A DNA stretch of 64,000 nucleotides from Alphaproteobacteria bacterium (GCA_016125405.1 WGLW01000008.1:62001-126000), one strand, 5' to 3'. Positions 18,429 through 27,242 are shown, counted from the stretch's first letter. Numbers and translations are program-made. The notes: generated from the letters alone by a model not told the origin.

Positions 18429-20282
18429 ATGGCCGACTCGTCCACAACCAGCCCGCGCGCAGGCCGGATTCAGCGCCTGCCGCCCGATGCGGTGAACCGC
18501 ATCGCCGCGGGCGAAGTGATCGAGCGGCCCGGCGCTGCGGTGAAGGAACTGGTTGAAAATGCGCTGGACGCTGGCGCACGTTCTATCCGCATCCGGATCG
18601 AGCGGGGCGGGCTGCAGCGCCTCCTGGTCGAGGACGATGGCCACGGCATGAACGCCGAAGAGCTGGCGCTCGCGGTCGAGCGTCACGCAACATCCAAGCT
18701 GTCGGCGGACGAAGAAGGCCGTATCGATCTTCTGAATATCCGCACGATGGGATTTCGGGGCGAAGCGCTGCCATCGATCGGTTCGGTCTCCCGTCTCTCG
18801 ATCGTGTCGCGCACTGCCGAAGGCGCATCGGCCAATGAGCTTGAGGTGGAGGGTGGTCAGGTCTCCGGCCCGAAGCCGGCCGCATGGCAGGGTCTCGCGG
18901 GTCACGGTACGCGGGTCGACGTTCGCGACCTCTTCTTTGCGACGCCCGCGCGGCTCAAGTTCATGAAGTCCGAACGCGCCGAGGCGCTGGCGGTCGCCGA
19001 TGCGGTGCGCCGTCTCGCGCTCGGCCGGCCCGACGTGGCGTTCCATCTCGAGAGTGAGGACCGCACCGTCCTTCGCCTTCAGGCCGAAAGCGGCGATCCG
19101 GCCGAGGCGCGGCTCCGTCGCCTGTCGGCGATCCTCGGCCGCGAATTCCGCGACAACGCGATCGCCATCGACGCCGAGCGGGAGGGCGTCCAGGTCGCCG
19201 GGTTCGCCGGGTTGCCAACGTTCAATCGCGGCAGCGCGCAGCACCAGTATCTCTTCGTCAACGGCCGTCCGGTGAAGGACCGGCTGCTGACCGGCGTGAT
19301 CCGCGCCGCCTATGCCGACTTTCTGGCGCGGGACCGGCATCCGATGGCGGCGCTGTTCGTCGACCTTCCACCCACCGAAGTCGACGTCAACGTGCACCCG
19401 GCGAAAACGGAAGTCCGGTTTCGTGATGCGGCGGGCGTGCGCGGCCTGATGATCGGCGCGCTCCGGCACGGCCTGGCCGGGGCAGGCCACAGGGCGAGCA
19501 CCAGCGTCGCCGGGGCGGCCCTCGGCGCTGCCCGCCCGGCGGTCGCGCCCTTGCCGTGGACGCGCTCCGGCGCCGCGTCATGGTCCCCAGCGCCAGCTCC
19601 GTCGCCCGGCGTGCAGGACAACGAAACCGCGTCCTTCGAGGCCTTCTCCGGCCAGCCCAGCGCGCGGCTGGAACCAGTCGCGGCCGAACCGCCGGGCGAA
19701 ACACCGCCCCTCGGCGTCGCCCGCGCACAGCTGCACGAGACCTATATCGTCGCACAGACAGCCGACGGCATGGTGATCGTCGACCAGCACGCCGCGCACG
19801 AGCGTCTGGTCTACGAACGCATGAAAGCCGAGATGGCGGGCTCGGGCGTGCGCCGGCAGGGCCTGCTGATCCCGGAAATCGTCGAGCTGGGCGAAGATGA
19901 AGCCGACCGCGTTCTCGCGCGCGCCGGCGAGCTGATGGAGATGGGCCTCGAGGTCGAGCCGTTCGGCCGCGGCGCCGTCGCCGTGCGCGCGACGCCCGCC
20001 TTGTTCGGTCCGATGGACGCAAAGGGTCTGATCCGCGACCTCGCCGACGACTTCGCGGACTATGAGGCCGGCCTCTCGCTCAAGGAGCGCATGGAGGAGG
20101 TCATGGGCAACATGGCTTGCCGCGGCTCTGTCCGCGCCGGCCGCCGCCTCACCGGCGAGGAGATGAACGCGCTGCTCCGCCAGATGGAGGCGACGCCGCA
20201 CTCCGGCCAGTGCAACCACGGCCGCCCGACCTATGTGGAGCTGAAACTGGCGGATATCGAACGGCTGTTCGGGCGCCGCTAG
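18429..20282 (+). CDS. mutL: DNA mismatch repair protein MutL
   Basis: A 617-residue MutL. The GHKL ATPase domain shows ENALDAGA near residue 43, GFRGEALPS near 108 and [12 protein letters not shown] near 160. After a Pro/Ala-rich linker (about 350-420) the C-terminal dimer domain contains [12 protein letters not shown] near 453, the metal-binding endonuclease motif, along with ACRGSVRAG and the terminal CNHGRP. This is therefore a nicking MutL, as expected in bacteria without MutH. No Shine-Dalgarno is obvious at 18429; GGCTAGGC lies 10-17 bases before the ATG. The TAG stop shares CTAG with rnhB on the other strand. Confidence 0.97.
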   Translation: MADSSTTSPRAGRIQRLPPDAVNRIAAGEVIERPGAAVKELVENALDAGARSIRIRIERGGLQRLLVEDDGHGMNAEELALAVERHATSKLSADEEGRIDLLNIRTMGFRGEALPSIGSVSRLSIVSRTAEGASANELEVEGGQVSGPKPAAWQGLAGHGTRVDVRDLFFATPARLKFMKSERAEALAVADAVRRLALGRPDVAFHLESEDRTVLRLQAESGDPAEARLRRLSAILGREFRDNAIAIDAEREGVQVAGFAGLPTFNRGSAQHQYLFVNGRPVKDRLLTGVIRAAYADFLARDRHPMAALFVDLPPTEVDVNVHPAKTEVRFRDAAGVRGLMIGALRHGLAGAGHRASTSVAGAALGAARPAVAPLPWTRSGAASWSPAPAPSPGVQDNETASFEAFSGQPSARLEPVAAEPPGETPPLGVARAQLHETYIVAQTADGMVIVDQHAAHERLVYERMKAEMAGSGVRRQGLLIPEIVELGEDEADRVLARAGELMEMGLEVEPFGRGAVAVRATPALFGPMDAKGLIRDLADDFADYEAGLSLKERMEEVMGNMACRGSVRAGRRLTGEEMNALLRQMEATPHSGQCNHGRPTYVELKLADIERLFGRR

Positions 20283-20890
20283 GCCGCCGTGACGCACGCC
20301 CGCACCGGCGCGAACGTCATGCGGTGCTCCGGGCACGGACCCAGCTCCCGCAACGCCGCCAGATGCTGCGGCACGCCATAGCCCTTGTGCTTCGAAAACC
20401 CGTAACCCGGATACCGTCCGCACAGCTCGACCATGAGGGCGTCCCGCGCCGTCTTGGCGAGGATCGAGGCGGCGGAGATAGCTGGCTCCAGCCCGTCGCC
20501 GCCCACGATCGTCCGCACGGCGCAGGGCAGCGGCGGCGGGTCGTTGCCGTCCACCAGGGCCAGCGCAGGCGCGCCCGCGACCGCCGCCATCGCGCACATG
20601 GCGTCGTAGGCCCGCTGCATGGCGAGGAAATTGGCCTGGCGGATGTTGAGCTGGTCGATCTCCGCGGCGCTGGCCCAGCCCACGCCCCACGCGACGGCCC
20701 GGACCTTGATCTTCACCGCCAGACTGTCGCGCTGCGCCTCGGTCAGAAGCTTGGAATCGTTGAGGCCGCGGATTTTCGGCTTTACCGCCAGGATCACGGC
20801 CGCAGCGCAGACCGGCCCGGCCAGCGGACCTCGCCCGGCCTCGTCGATCCCGCACACGAGTTCCTCAACCGCCATGAAGGGGTTAGACAC
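20279..20890 (-). CDS. rnhB: ribonuclease HII
   Basis: A protein of about 203 residues that cleaves RNA in RNA-DNA hybrids, including misincorporated ribonucleotides. The catalytic acidic residues appear in [14 protein letters not shown] (Asp, Glu), ALVDGNDPP (Asp) and in [13 protein letters not shown], all typical of type 2 RNase H. The start is uncertain: GTG at 20890 has GGTGGGGGA upstream and is chosen; ATG at 20875 lacks a ribosome binding site, and TTG at 20911 extends the frame further. The gene is divergent from the quinone oxidoreductase and ends tail-to-tail with mutL, sharing four bases. Confidence 0.94.
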   Translation of the reverse strand: MSNPFMAVEELVCGIDEAGRGPLAGPVCAAAVILAVKPKIRGLNDSKLLTEAQRDSLAVKIKVRAVAWGVGWASAAEIDQLNIRQANFLAMQRAYDAMCAMAAVAGAPALALVDGNDPPPLPCAVRTIVGGDGLEPAISAASILAKTARDALMVELCGRYPGYGFSKHKGYGVPQHLAALRELGPCPEHRMTFAPVRACVTAA

Positions 20891-20925
20891 GAGTCCCCCA
20901 CCGCCAGACAACCCGGAGACCCGCC

Positions 20926-21912
20926 ATGTCCACAGCTCCGACCACCGCAGAGGTCATCCGCATCGAACAAAACGGCGGGCCCGAGGTGATGCGCTTCGAA
21001 ACCGTCGACCTGCCGCCGCCCGGCCCGGGACAGGTGCTGCTGCGCCAGACCGCCATCGGCCTCAACTTCATCGACGTCTATGTCCGCACCGGCCTCTACC
21101 CGGCCAAACTGCCCACCGTGCTCGGCGCCGAGGGCGCGGGCGTCGTCGAAGCGCTGGGCGAGGGCGTGGACCACCTGAAGCCGGGCGACCGTGTGGTCTA
21201 CAATGGCGGGCAGGGCGCCTACGCTTCGCGCCGCCTCTTCGCCGCCGACCGGCTGGTGAAGTTGCCGGACTTCGTGACGGACGAGGACGCCGCCGCCGTC
21301 TTCCTCAAGGGCCTCACCGCCTGGATGCTGCTGTTCGAGATCCGCCAGCCGAAGCCGGGCGAGACGATCCTGGTCTGGGCGGCCGCCGGCGGCGTCGGCT
21401 CGCTGCTGGTGCCGTGGGCCAATGCGCTGGGCGCGCGCGTCATCGGCGTTGTCTCCACCGCCGACAAGGCTGCGCTGGCGAAAGGCTATGGCTGCGACGA
21501 GGTGGTGCTGGCCAGCGAAGATGTCGCGGCGCGCGTGCGCGAGCTGACCGGCGGCGCCGGCGTACCGGTCTCCTACGACAGTGTCGGCAAGTCCTCCGCC
21601 GAGGCGAGCCTCAAGTCGCTGGCGCCGAAAGGCTGGTGGATCACCTTCGGCAACGCTTCGGGCCCGGCCGATCCGGTTGCGCCCGCGCGGCTCAACCAGG
21701 GCGGCTCGCTGGTGATGACGCGTCCCGGCCTCTTCCACTTCACGCAGAAGCGCGCCGACCTCGAACGTGGCGCCGCGGCGCTCTGGGGCGCGATGCGCTC
21801 CGGCGCCGTGAAGGCCGACGTGCGCCAGCGCTTTCCGCTGAAGGACGCCGCCGAAGCCCACCGCGCGCTTGAGGCGCGCAAGACAACGGGCGCCACGGTG
21901 CTGCTGCCCTAG
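20926..21912 (+). CDS. NADPH:quinone oxidoreductase, zeta-crystallin type
   Basis: A 328-residue zinc-independent medium-chain reductase. The GroES-like N-terminal half contains TAIGLNFIDVYVRTGLYP and VLGAEGAGVVEALGEGV. The Rossmann half has AAAGGVGSLLVPWANALGA near residue 154, the glycine-rich NADPH loop. No structural or catalytic zinc cysteines are present. The closest known activity is one-electron or hydride reduction of quinones, protecting against oxidative stress. The ATG follows CCCGGAGAC. Its TAG stop shares CTAG with the stop of rsmD on the opposite strand. Confidence 0.93.
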   Translation: MSTAPTTAEVIRIEQNGGPEVMRFETVDLPPPGPGQVLLRQTAIGLNFIDVYVRTGLYPAKLPTVLGAEGAGVVEALGEGVDHLKPGDRVVYNGGQGAYASRRLFAADRLVKLPDFVTDEDAAAVFLKGLTAWMLLFEIRQPKPGETILVWAAAGGVGSLLVPWANALGARVIGVVSTADKAALAKGYGCDEVVLASEDVAARVRELTGGAGVPVSYDSVGKSSAEASLKSLAPKGWWITFGNASGPADPVAPARLNQGGSLVMTRPGLFHFTQKRADLERGAAALWGAMRSGAVKADVRQRFPLKDAAEAHRALEARKTTGATVLLP

Positions 21913-22475
21913 ACGGTCTGCCTGAGGAATCTCACCCGAGCCGCGCCATAGATCCGTTCGTCCAGCACGGTCCACCCCGCCGTCTCCGGTGCGGGCTCCT
22001 CGGCGCCGGTCTCCGCGATCACCAGTGCGTCCGCCGTGATCCAGGCGCCGCGCACCAGTTGCTCCAGGGCGGGCGGCACAAGGTTGTAGGCGTAGGGCGG
22101 GTCCATGAAGACCACGTCGAACGGCGCGCCCACGCCAGCAGGCTTGGGCCCCAGGTCCACGGCCGAGCGCCGGTGGATGCGCGTGCAGCCGAACAGCTGG
22201 AACGTCTCGATGTTGTCGCGGATGCAGCCGCGCGCCGAACTCTCGGTCTCCACGAACAGGCAGAAGGCCGCGCCCCGAGAGATCGCCTCGAAGCCCAGCG
22301 CGCCCGATCCGGCGAAGGCGTCGATCACCCGCGCGCCCTCCAGCGATGGCGCCCAGTCGGCATGGGCCAGCACATTGAAGATGGATTCCCGCGTCCGGTC
22401 CGAAGTCGGGCGCGTCGTCTTGCCCTCCGGCGTCCGGATCGCCCGTCCCCTGAATTTTCCGCCCACGATGCGCAT
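21909..22475 (-). CDS. rsmD: 16S rRNA (guanine966-N2)-methyltransferase
   Basis: A 188-residue S-adenosylmethionine-dependent methyltransferase. It opens with MRIVGGKFRGRAI, the canonical RsmD start, then RPTSDRTRESIFNVL, the SAM loop VIDAFAGSGALGFEA and the catalytic DPPY within VVFMDPPYAYN. RsmD methylates N2 of G966 in 16S rRNA on assembling 30S subunits. There is no Shine-Dalgarno before the ATG; the leader GTGCTAAGCGCTCGCC is nearly the same as that of the divergent tadA gene, which suggests a shared promoter design and possibly leaderless mRNA. Confidence 0.96.
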   Translation of the reverse strand: MRIVGGKFRGRAIRTPEGKTTRPTSDRTRESIFNVLAHADWAPSLEGARVIDAFAGSGALGFEAISRGAAFCLFVETESSARGCIRDNIETFQLFGCTRIHRRSAVDLGPKPAGVGAPFDVVFMDPPYAYNLVPPALEQLVRGAWITADALVIAETGAEEPAPETAGWTVLDERIYGAARVRFLRQTV

Positions 22476-22572
22476 GGCGAGCGCTTAGCACCCCTGCGCC
22501 GCATTGTGCACTGGCTAGATTGCCCGCTCCGGGGCTCGCGGGTGCGCAATGCCGCGTGCTAAGGCTCGCCCC
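22476..22572. promoter_or_regulatory. divergent rsmD/tadA promoter region with mirrored leaders
   Basis: The 97-bp gap contains two copies of one sequence pointing outward. Towards rsmD (22510 down to 22476) it reads GTGCACAATGCGGCG, six extra bases, then TGCTAAGCGCTCGCC. Towards tadA (22542 up to 22572) it reads GTGCGCAATGCCGCG then TGCTAAGGCTCGCCCC. Each copy ends at a start codon. GCTAAG resembles the alphaproteobacterial -10 class (GCTANAWC in Caulobacter), about 9-10 bases before each ATG. Confidence 0.55.
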
Positions 22573-23037
22573 ATGACCACGGCGTTCGACGACGAGATGA
22601 TGCTCCGGGCCATCGCGCTTGCGGAGGCTGCGGCCGGCGCGGGCGAAGCCCCCATCGGTGCCGTCGTCGCCGACCCGGCCAGCGGCGAGATCGTCGGCGA
22701 AGCCTTCAACCGGCCGATCGGTCTCTCCGATCCCACGGCGCACGCCGAAATTCTCGCGCTGCGCGCCGCCGCCGCGAAGCTGGGCAATTATCGCCTGCCG
22801 GGCCTTGTGCTGTTCGTCACGCTGGAGCCGTGCGCCATGTGCGCCGGCGCCATTTCGCACGCGCGCATTTCGAGGCTGGTCTATGGTGCGCAGGACGCCA
22901 AGGGCGGCGCAGTCGACAACGGCCAGCGCTTCTTCACGCAGCCTACCTGCCATTCGAGACCTGAGGTTGTCGGGGGATTGATGGCGGACCAGTCGTCGGC
23001 GCTGCTGAAGGATTTCTTCCGCGCGCGGCGTGGCTGA
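22573..23037 (+). CDS. tadA: tRNA adenosine(34) deaminase
   Basis: A 154-residue zinc deaminase that converts A34 to inosine in tRNA-Arg(ACG). The zinc motifs are HAEILAL near residue 57 and PCAMCAGA near 87, giving the His and two Cys ligands and the catalytic Glu. The substrate-proximal stretch APIGAVVAD and the GGAVDNGQRFF region fit TadA. The ATG at 22573 is chosen to match the usual family length; an in-frame ATG eight codons earlier, at 22549, is possible. Only a weak AAGG precedes the start. Confidence 0.95.
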   Translation: MTTAFDDEMMLRAIALAEAAAGAGEAPIGAVVADPASGEIVGEAFNRPIGLSDPTAHAEILALRAAAAKLGNYRLPGLVLFVTLEPCAMCAGAISHARISRLVYGAQDAKGGAVDNGQRFFTQPTCHSRPEVVGGLMADQSSALLKDFFRARRG

Positions 23038-23040
23038 TTT

Positions 23041-24000
23041 CTAGCGCGACGGATCGGGCGCGCGGCCGGCGAACATCGGCTTGTATTGCGGTTTCAGGTC
23101 AGCGGCGAAAACCGACTGCTGCACGGCGAAGCGGTACGCGCCTTCCGAGTTGGGGCCAACCGAATAGGGCGGGTAGTACACATAGACGCCGCCGAACTTG
23201 TCCGGCTGGTCGGAGGGCGCAAGCGCCAGCACGGCGGCCTCGGTCTTGGCGTTGGCGTTGGGGCCCGCGCAGACGATGGGATCGTCGAAGATCGTCTTGG
23301 AATGGATGCGGTCCAGCTTGGCGTATTTCAGCTCCTCGCAGATGCCGATAACCATCGCGGGCGATAGCAGCCCGCCGGCGTCCATCATGTCGGAAACCTT
23401 GATCGGAGCGCCGCCCGCCGCCGGCGCGATGTGGCTGTCGAAAAACAGGTTTGGGTGCGCCCCGCCATTGTATTCGATTTCTTCCCCCGCGAGGCTGACG
23501 AGGCCCGCGGCCTTCGCCGTGTAGACCCAGCGTATCCGCACGCTCCAGGGCTGCGCCGTCTCGCCCTTCGCCGTCAGCCGCTCGTGCTCGGATTCGGCGT
23601 TCGCCTTCATGTGGCTCAGGGTGCGCTGCGCGTCCTCGCGCAGATACTGGATCACCGGATCGTTGGGCGGCGCGTCCGGAAGATCGGCGTGGAACTTCAG
23701 CGCGTCATCCTCGAACGACAGGTCGTTGGAGCCCGCCTGAGCCGTGCTCACCGTGGGATCGCTGTCCGTGTCGGTCTGTTTGGGCGGAGGCGCCTGGGCA
23801 AGTTGTGTCGGCGCCTGAGCGGGCGCTGCGGGCGCGTTGCTGGCCATGTCGGGCCCGAAGATCGCCGAAGGCGGCTCGGGCGGCGTCTTGCCCGTCTCGT
23901 GCTTCGCCGGTTTGGAGACCAGAAGGCCGGCGGCGACCAGCGCGGCGATGATCGCCACGGCCACGACGACGACGGTGATTCTGGACGCCTTCAGCGCCAT
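23041..24000 (-). CDS. membrane-anchored DUF3298/RsiV-like protein
   Basis: A 319-residue protein with one N-terminal transmembrane segment (about residues 8-31, rich in Val, Ala and Ile), a Pro/Gln/Ala-rich linker to about residue 95, and a C-terminal domain exposed to the periplasm. The domain contains EEIEYNGGAHPNLFFDSHI; a GGAHPN-type loop is characteristic of DUF3298 and the related PdaC and RsiV domains. RsiV senses lysozyme in Bacillus, and other members bind or act on cell wall material. No sigma factor gene is adjacent. The ATG at 24000 has GGGAGG upstream, so the longer 24024 start is less likely. Confidence 0.8.
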   Translation of the reverse strand: MALKASRITVVVVAVAIIAALVAAGLLVSKPAKHETGKTPPEPPSAIFGPDMASNAPAAPAQAPTQLAQAPPPKQTDTDSDPTVSTAQAGSNDLSFEDDALKFHADLPDAPPNDPVIQYLREDAQRTLSHMKANAESEHERLTAKGETAQPWSVRIRWVYTAKAAGLVSLAGEEIEYNGGAHPNLFFDSHIAPAAGGAPIKVSDMMDAGGLLSPAMVIGICEELKYAKLDRIHSKTIFDDPIVCAGPNANAKTEAAVLALAPSDQPDKFGGVYVYYPPYSVGPNSEGAYRFAVQQSVFAADLKPQYKPMFAGRAPDPSR

Positions 24001-24040
24001 GCCTGCCTCCCGGATTCGGCCCAACCCGCCCCGTTATCGG

Positions 24041-24979
24041 CTAAATGAGCGCTGCGATGAAGGCCCAGCCTGCAAACAACAGCAATCCGGCCTCCCGGTT
24101 GGCCCGGAACAGGGCGAGCGCGAGGGCGCCATCGTCGGCCCTCAGTCGAATCGCCTGCTGCGCCAGATGCAGCGCGAATGGCAGCGTCGCGGCGGCGCCT
24201 GTCCAGCCGTGCGCCATCCATCCCGCCGTCGCCGCGATGGCCGCACAGAGCATATAGATCACGGCCACTGCTGGTTTGACTTGCGAGCCGAAGCGCCGCG
24301 CGGTGGACTTCACGCCAATCAGCGCGTCGTCTTCCTTGTCCTGGATGGCGTAGATCGTGTCATAGCCCAGCGTCCAGAAAATCAGCGCGAGATAGAGCAC
24401 GAGATCGGGCGGTCGGATCGCGCCGTGTGTCGCCGCGATGGCGACGAGCACGCCCCAGTTGAACGTGAGGCCCAGCCAGATCTGAGGCCACCAGGTGATG
24501 CGCTTCATCAGCGGATAGAGCGCCACCATGGGGATCGACCCGAGCGCGATGTACTCCGCGAAGCGCGGCAGCGCGAGAAGGACGGCAAGGCCGATCGCGC
24601 ACTGCACCAGCAGCCACGCCCATGCCTGCTTCATGCTCACGGCGCCCGAGGGCAGCGGACGCAGGGCCGTCCGCGCCACCCTGGCGTCGATGTCGCGATC
24701 AAGAATGTCGTTGTACGTGCAGCCGGCGCCGCGCATGGCGACCGACCCGATGGCGAACAGCGCGGCCAGCACGCCGTCGTGCGCCGCGAAGCCCTCGTCC
24801 ATCCGCGCAAAGCCCAGTCCCACGAAACAGGGCAGGCCCAGCAGCCAGAAGCCGATAGGGCGGTCGAACCGGGAGAGCTGCAGGTAGGGGCGGATCGCCC
24901 GAGGCGCGCGGTTCACCCAGCTTCCCCGCGCCGCATCGGCGGGGGCCTGTCTTGCTGCTGTGGCGGCTGGCTCGCTCAC
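24041..24979 (-). CDS. ubiA: 4-hydroxybenzoate polyprenyltransferase
   Basis: A 312-residue membrane prenyltransferase of ubiquinone synthesis that attaches the polyprenyl tail to 4-hydroxybenzoate. The two aspartate motifs that bind the magnesium-diphosphate are present: TYNDILDRDIDARVART and AIQDKEDDALIGVKSTARRFG. About eight or nine hydrophobic helices follow the usual pattern. The GTG at 24979 with GGGAGA upstream gives the family length; frames starting as far out as 25129 would run into the divergent rsmE gene. It is divergent from rsmE with 63 bp between starts. Confidence 0.95.
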   Translation of the reverse strand: MSEPAATAARQAPADAARGSWVNRAPRAIRPYLQLSRFDRPIGFWLLGLPCFVGLGFARMDEGFAAHDGVLAALFAIGSVAMRGAGCTYNDILDRDIDARVARTALRPLPSGAVSMKQAWAWLLVQCAIGLAVLLALPRFAEYIALGSIPMVALYPLMKRITWWPQIWLGLTFNWGVLVAIAATHGAIRPPDLVLYLALIFWTLGYDTIYAIQDKEDDALIGVKSTARRFGSQVKPAVAVIYMLCAAIAATAGWMAHGWTGAAATLPFALHLAQQAIRLRADDGALALALFRANREAGLLLFAGWAFIAALI

Positions 24980-25042
24980 TGCCAGGCTGTCTCCCGTGTA
25001 ATCTCCGGCCCTATGCGGGGGGACCGGGCCCCGATATAGCGC

Positions 25043-25777
25043 ATGGCCATGAGCGCGACACCCCGCCTGTTCGTGGAGGCCGACCTCGCCGCGGGCGGGA
25101 CGGCGGAGCTGTCGTCCGACCAGGCGCACTATCTGGGCCGGGTCATGCGGCTGGGTCCGGGGGACGCGGTGAAGCTGTTCAACGGCCGCGACGGGGAATT
25201 CGAGTGCCGGCTGGATCAGGTCGGCAAATCGGCGGCGGTGGTGCAGGTTATCCGGCAGACCCGTCCCCAGGTCACGACGCCGGATATCTGGCTGCTGTTC
25301 GCGCCCCTGAAGAAGACGCGGACCGATTTTGTGGTCGAAAAGGCCACCGAGCTGGGGGTCCGGGTCATCTGGCCGGTCCTCACCGAACGCTGCGAGGCGC
25401 AGGCGGTCAGGACCGACCGGTTATCCCGCATAGCCATCGAGGCCGCCGAGCAGACCGAGCGGATGGGTGTTCCCGAAGTTCGTCGTGAATTGAAGCTCGT
25501 CGACGTTGTCGCGAACTGGAAACCGGAACGGACGCTGTTGTTTTGTGACGAAATGGGCGAAGCGCCGTTGTTGTCAGACGCCGTCGCCGGCGCTGCGTCC
25601 GCCGCAATTCTGATCGGTCCGGAAGGTGGTTTCAGCCCCGACGAACGGAAGTTGATCCGTAACGGTCCCGGTGTTCGGCCGGCGACACTTGGACCCCGCA
25701 TATTGCGCGCTGAAACGGCCGCCGTTGCGGCGCTCACGTTGTGGCAGGCCGCCGTTGGCGATTGGCGGAATCCATGA
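25043..25777 (+). CDS. rsmE: 16S rRNA (uracil1498-N3)-methyltransferase
   Basis: A 244-residue SPOUT-class methyltransferase that modifies U1498 of 16S rRNA. The N-terminal PUA-like part contains DQAHYLGRVMRLGPGD. The trefoil-knot SAM site is shown by ILIGPEGGFSPDERKLI and LGPRILRAETAAVAAL, both diagnostic. A second ATG two codons in (25049) could also serve. The 3' half, from about 25,440, uses visibly different synonymous codons (TTG Leu, CGT Arg, GTT Val) from the 5' half. Its TGA overlaps the ATG of a 31-codon ORF. Confidence 0.96.
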   Translation: MAMSATPRLFVEADLAAGGTAELSSDQAHYLGRVMRLGPGDAVKLFNGRDGEFECRLDQVGKSAAVVQVIRQTRPQVTTPDIWLLFAPLKKTRTDFVVEKATELGVRVIWPVLTERCEAQAVRTDRLSRIAIEAAEQTERMGVPEVRRELKLVDVVANWKPERTLLFCDEMGEAPLLSDAVAGAASAAILIGPEGGFSPDERKLIRNGPGVRPATLGPRILRAETAAVAALTLWQAAVGDWRNP

Positions 25778-25869
25778 ATTATGACCCGAACGTCGTCGAC
25801 GTCGAACTGGCGCCAGCCCGTTACGCCGCCTATCTCATCGTGAAGTTCGTACAGGGCAGGGCGGAATGA
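25774..25869 (+). CDS. putative 31-residue protein coupled to rsmE and gshA
   Basis: ATG 25774-25776 overlaps the rsmE stop as ATGA, and the ORF's TGA at 25867-25869 overlaps the gshA ATG as another ATGA. The 31 codons read MNYDPNVVDVELAPARYAAY and then LIVKFVQGRAE: an acidic head, a short hydrophobic AAYLIVKFV stretch and a charged end. GGCGGA precedes its start and AGGGCGGA precedes gshA inside it. The double coupling fills the rsmE-gshA gap exactly, which argues for translation. It could instead be a coupling device whose peptide does not matter. I know of no homologue. Confidence 0.5.
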   Translation: MNYDPNVVDVELAPARYAAYLIVKFVQGRAE

Positions 25870-27242
25870 CGACACCCACTCGTGAAGTTGATGAAGCTGC
25901 GCCGCGCATTCACGACGTGCGGGAGTTGGTCGAGCGGTTGGCGAACGGCGCCAAGCCCGCCGCCGAATGGCGTATCGGAACGGAACACGAAAAGTTCGGT
26001 TTCGTCGAATCAACGTTGTCGCCGTTGCCGTACGAAGGACCGGCGTCGATCAGCGCCCTGCTGAACGGACTGGCGGACGCGTACGACTGGAGTCCGATCC
26101 AGGAGAACGGCCACATCATCGGTTTGAAAAAGAACGGCGCCAGCATCAGCCTGGAGCCCGGCGGTCAATTCGAACTGTCTGGTGCGCCGCTGGAGAACGT
26201 ACACGAAACCTGTTCGGAAATTTCGGACCACCTGCGCGAAACTACCGCCGTCGCCGAACCAATGGGCGCTGCGTTTCTCGGACTTGGATTTTCGCCGATA
26301 TGGTCGCTCGAACAAACGCCGATGATGCCGAAAGGCCGATACGGCATCATGCGTTCGTACATGACGAAGGTCGGACGTCTCGGACGTGAAATGATGTTCC
26401 GTTCGTGCACCGTTCAATCCAATCTGGACTTCGGTTCGGAAGCGGACATGACGACCAAACTTCGCGTCAGTCTTGCGCTACAACCGATCGCAACGGCGCT
26501 ATTCGCCAACTCGCCGTTCGCTGAAGGTCGAACAAACGGATTCCGTTCGTACCGTTCGCATGTCTGGACGGACACCGATCCCGACCGCACCGGCATGTTG
26601 CCGTTCGCCTTCGACGAAGGCTTCGGTTTCGAACAGTATGTCGACTACGCACTCGACGTACCCATGTACTTCGCGCGACGCGGCGGCCGGTATGTGGACT
26701 GTTCCGGACAATCTTTCCGGGATTTCATGGCGGGCAAACTGCCGGCCTTGCCGGGCGAATATCCGGCGATGGATGACTTCGACGACCACCTGTCGACCAT
26801 CTTTCCCGAAGTCCGGCTCAAGACCTTCCTCGAAATGCGCGGCGCTGATGCCGGGCCGCAATCGAGACTCTGCGCGCTGTCGGCTTTCTGGGCGGGACTG
26901 CTCTATGACGCCACATCGCTCAATGACGCCTGGGAGATGGTGAAGGACTGGACTGCGGCCGACCGGCAGGCCATGCGGCTCGCCGTTCCTGCCATGGGCC
27001 TTGGCACGCCGATCCGGAACACGACCGTGCAGGCCGTCGCCCGGGACGCCATGAAGCTGGTGCGCGCTGGACTGAAGCGCCGCAACCGGCTGAATGGCAA
27101 TGGCGACGATGAGACCGTTTTTCTCAACGAACTCGACGAAATCGTCCAGAGCGGCCTCAGCCCGGCCGACCGGCTGCTCGCGAAATACCGCGGCGAATGG
27201 AAAGGCGACCTGCGTCACGTTTTCAGGGATGTGCGGTTCTAG
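25866..27242 (+). CDS. gshA: glutamate-cysteine ligase, plant/alphaproteobacterial type
   Basis: A 458-residue enzyme that joins glutamate and cysteine with ATP in the first step of glutathione synthesis. It belongs to the GCS2 type shared by plants and alphaproteobacteria. Matching segments are RIGTEHEKFGF near residue 38, EPGGQFELSGAP near 100, PKGRYGIMRSYM near 157 and FRSCTVQSNLDFGSE near 178. Length is normal for the group. Roughly the first half, to about 26,640, uses CGT and CGA Arg, GGA Gly, TTG Leu and GAA Glu more often than the second half. Translation appears coupled to the tiny ORF upstream. Confidence 0.95.
   Translation: MTTPTREVDEAAPRIHDVRELVERLANGAKPAAEWRIGTEHEKFGFVESTLSPLPYEGPASISALLNGLADAYDWSPIQENGHIIGLKKNGASISLEPGGQFELSGAPLENVHETCSEISDHLRETTAVAEPMGAAFLGLGFSPIWSLEQTPMMPKGRYGIMRSYMTKVGRLGREMMFRSCTVQSNLDFGSEADMTTKLRVSLALQPIATALFANSPFAEGRTNGFRSYRSHVWTDTDPDRTGMLPFAFDEGFGFEQYVDYALDVPMYFARRGGRYVDCSGQSFRDFMAGKLPALPGEYPAMDDFDDHLSTIFPEVRLKTFLEMRGADAGPQSRLCALSAFWAGLLYDATSLNDAWEMVKDWTAADRQAMRLAVPAMGLGTPIRNTTVQAVARDAMKLVRAGLKRRNRLNGNGDDETVFLNELDEIVQSGLSPADRLLAKYRGEWKGDLRHVFRDVRF

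Noticed and set aside
20794-22953. 719-codon minus-strand frame across rnhB start, the quinone oxidoreductase, rsmD and tadA
   Set aside because: It crosses four recognised genes on both strands and shows no domain; it is a by-product of high GC.
23837-25039. 400-codon plus-strand frame opposite ubiA
   Set aside because: ubiA on the minus strand has both aspartate motifs; this frame is an antisense shadow.
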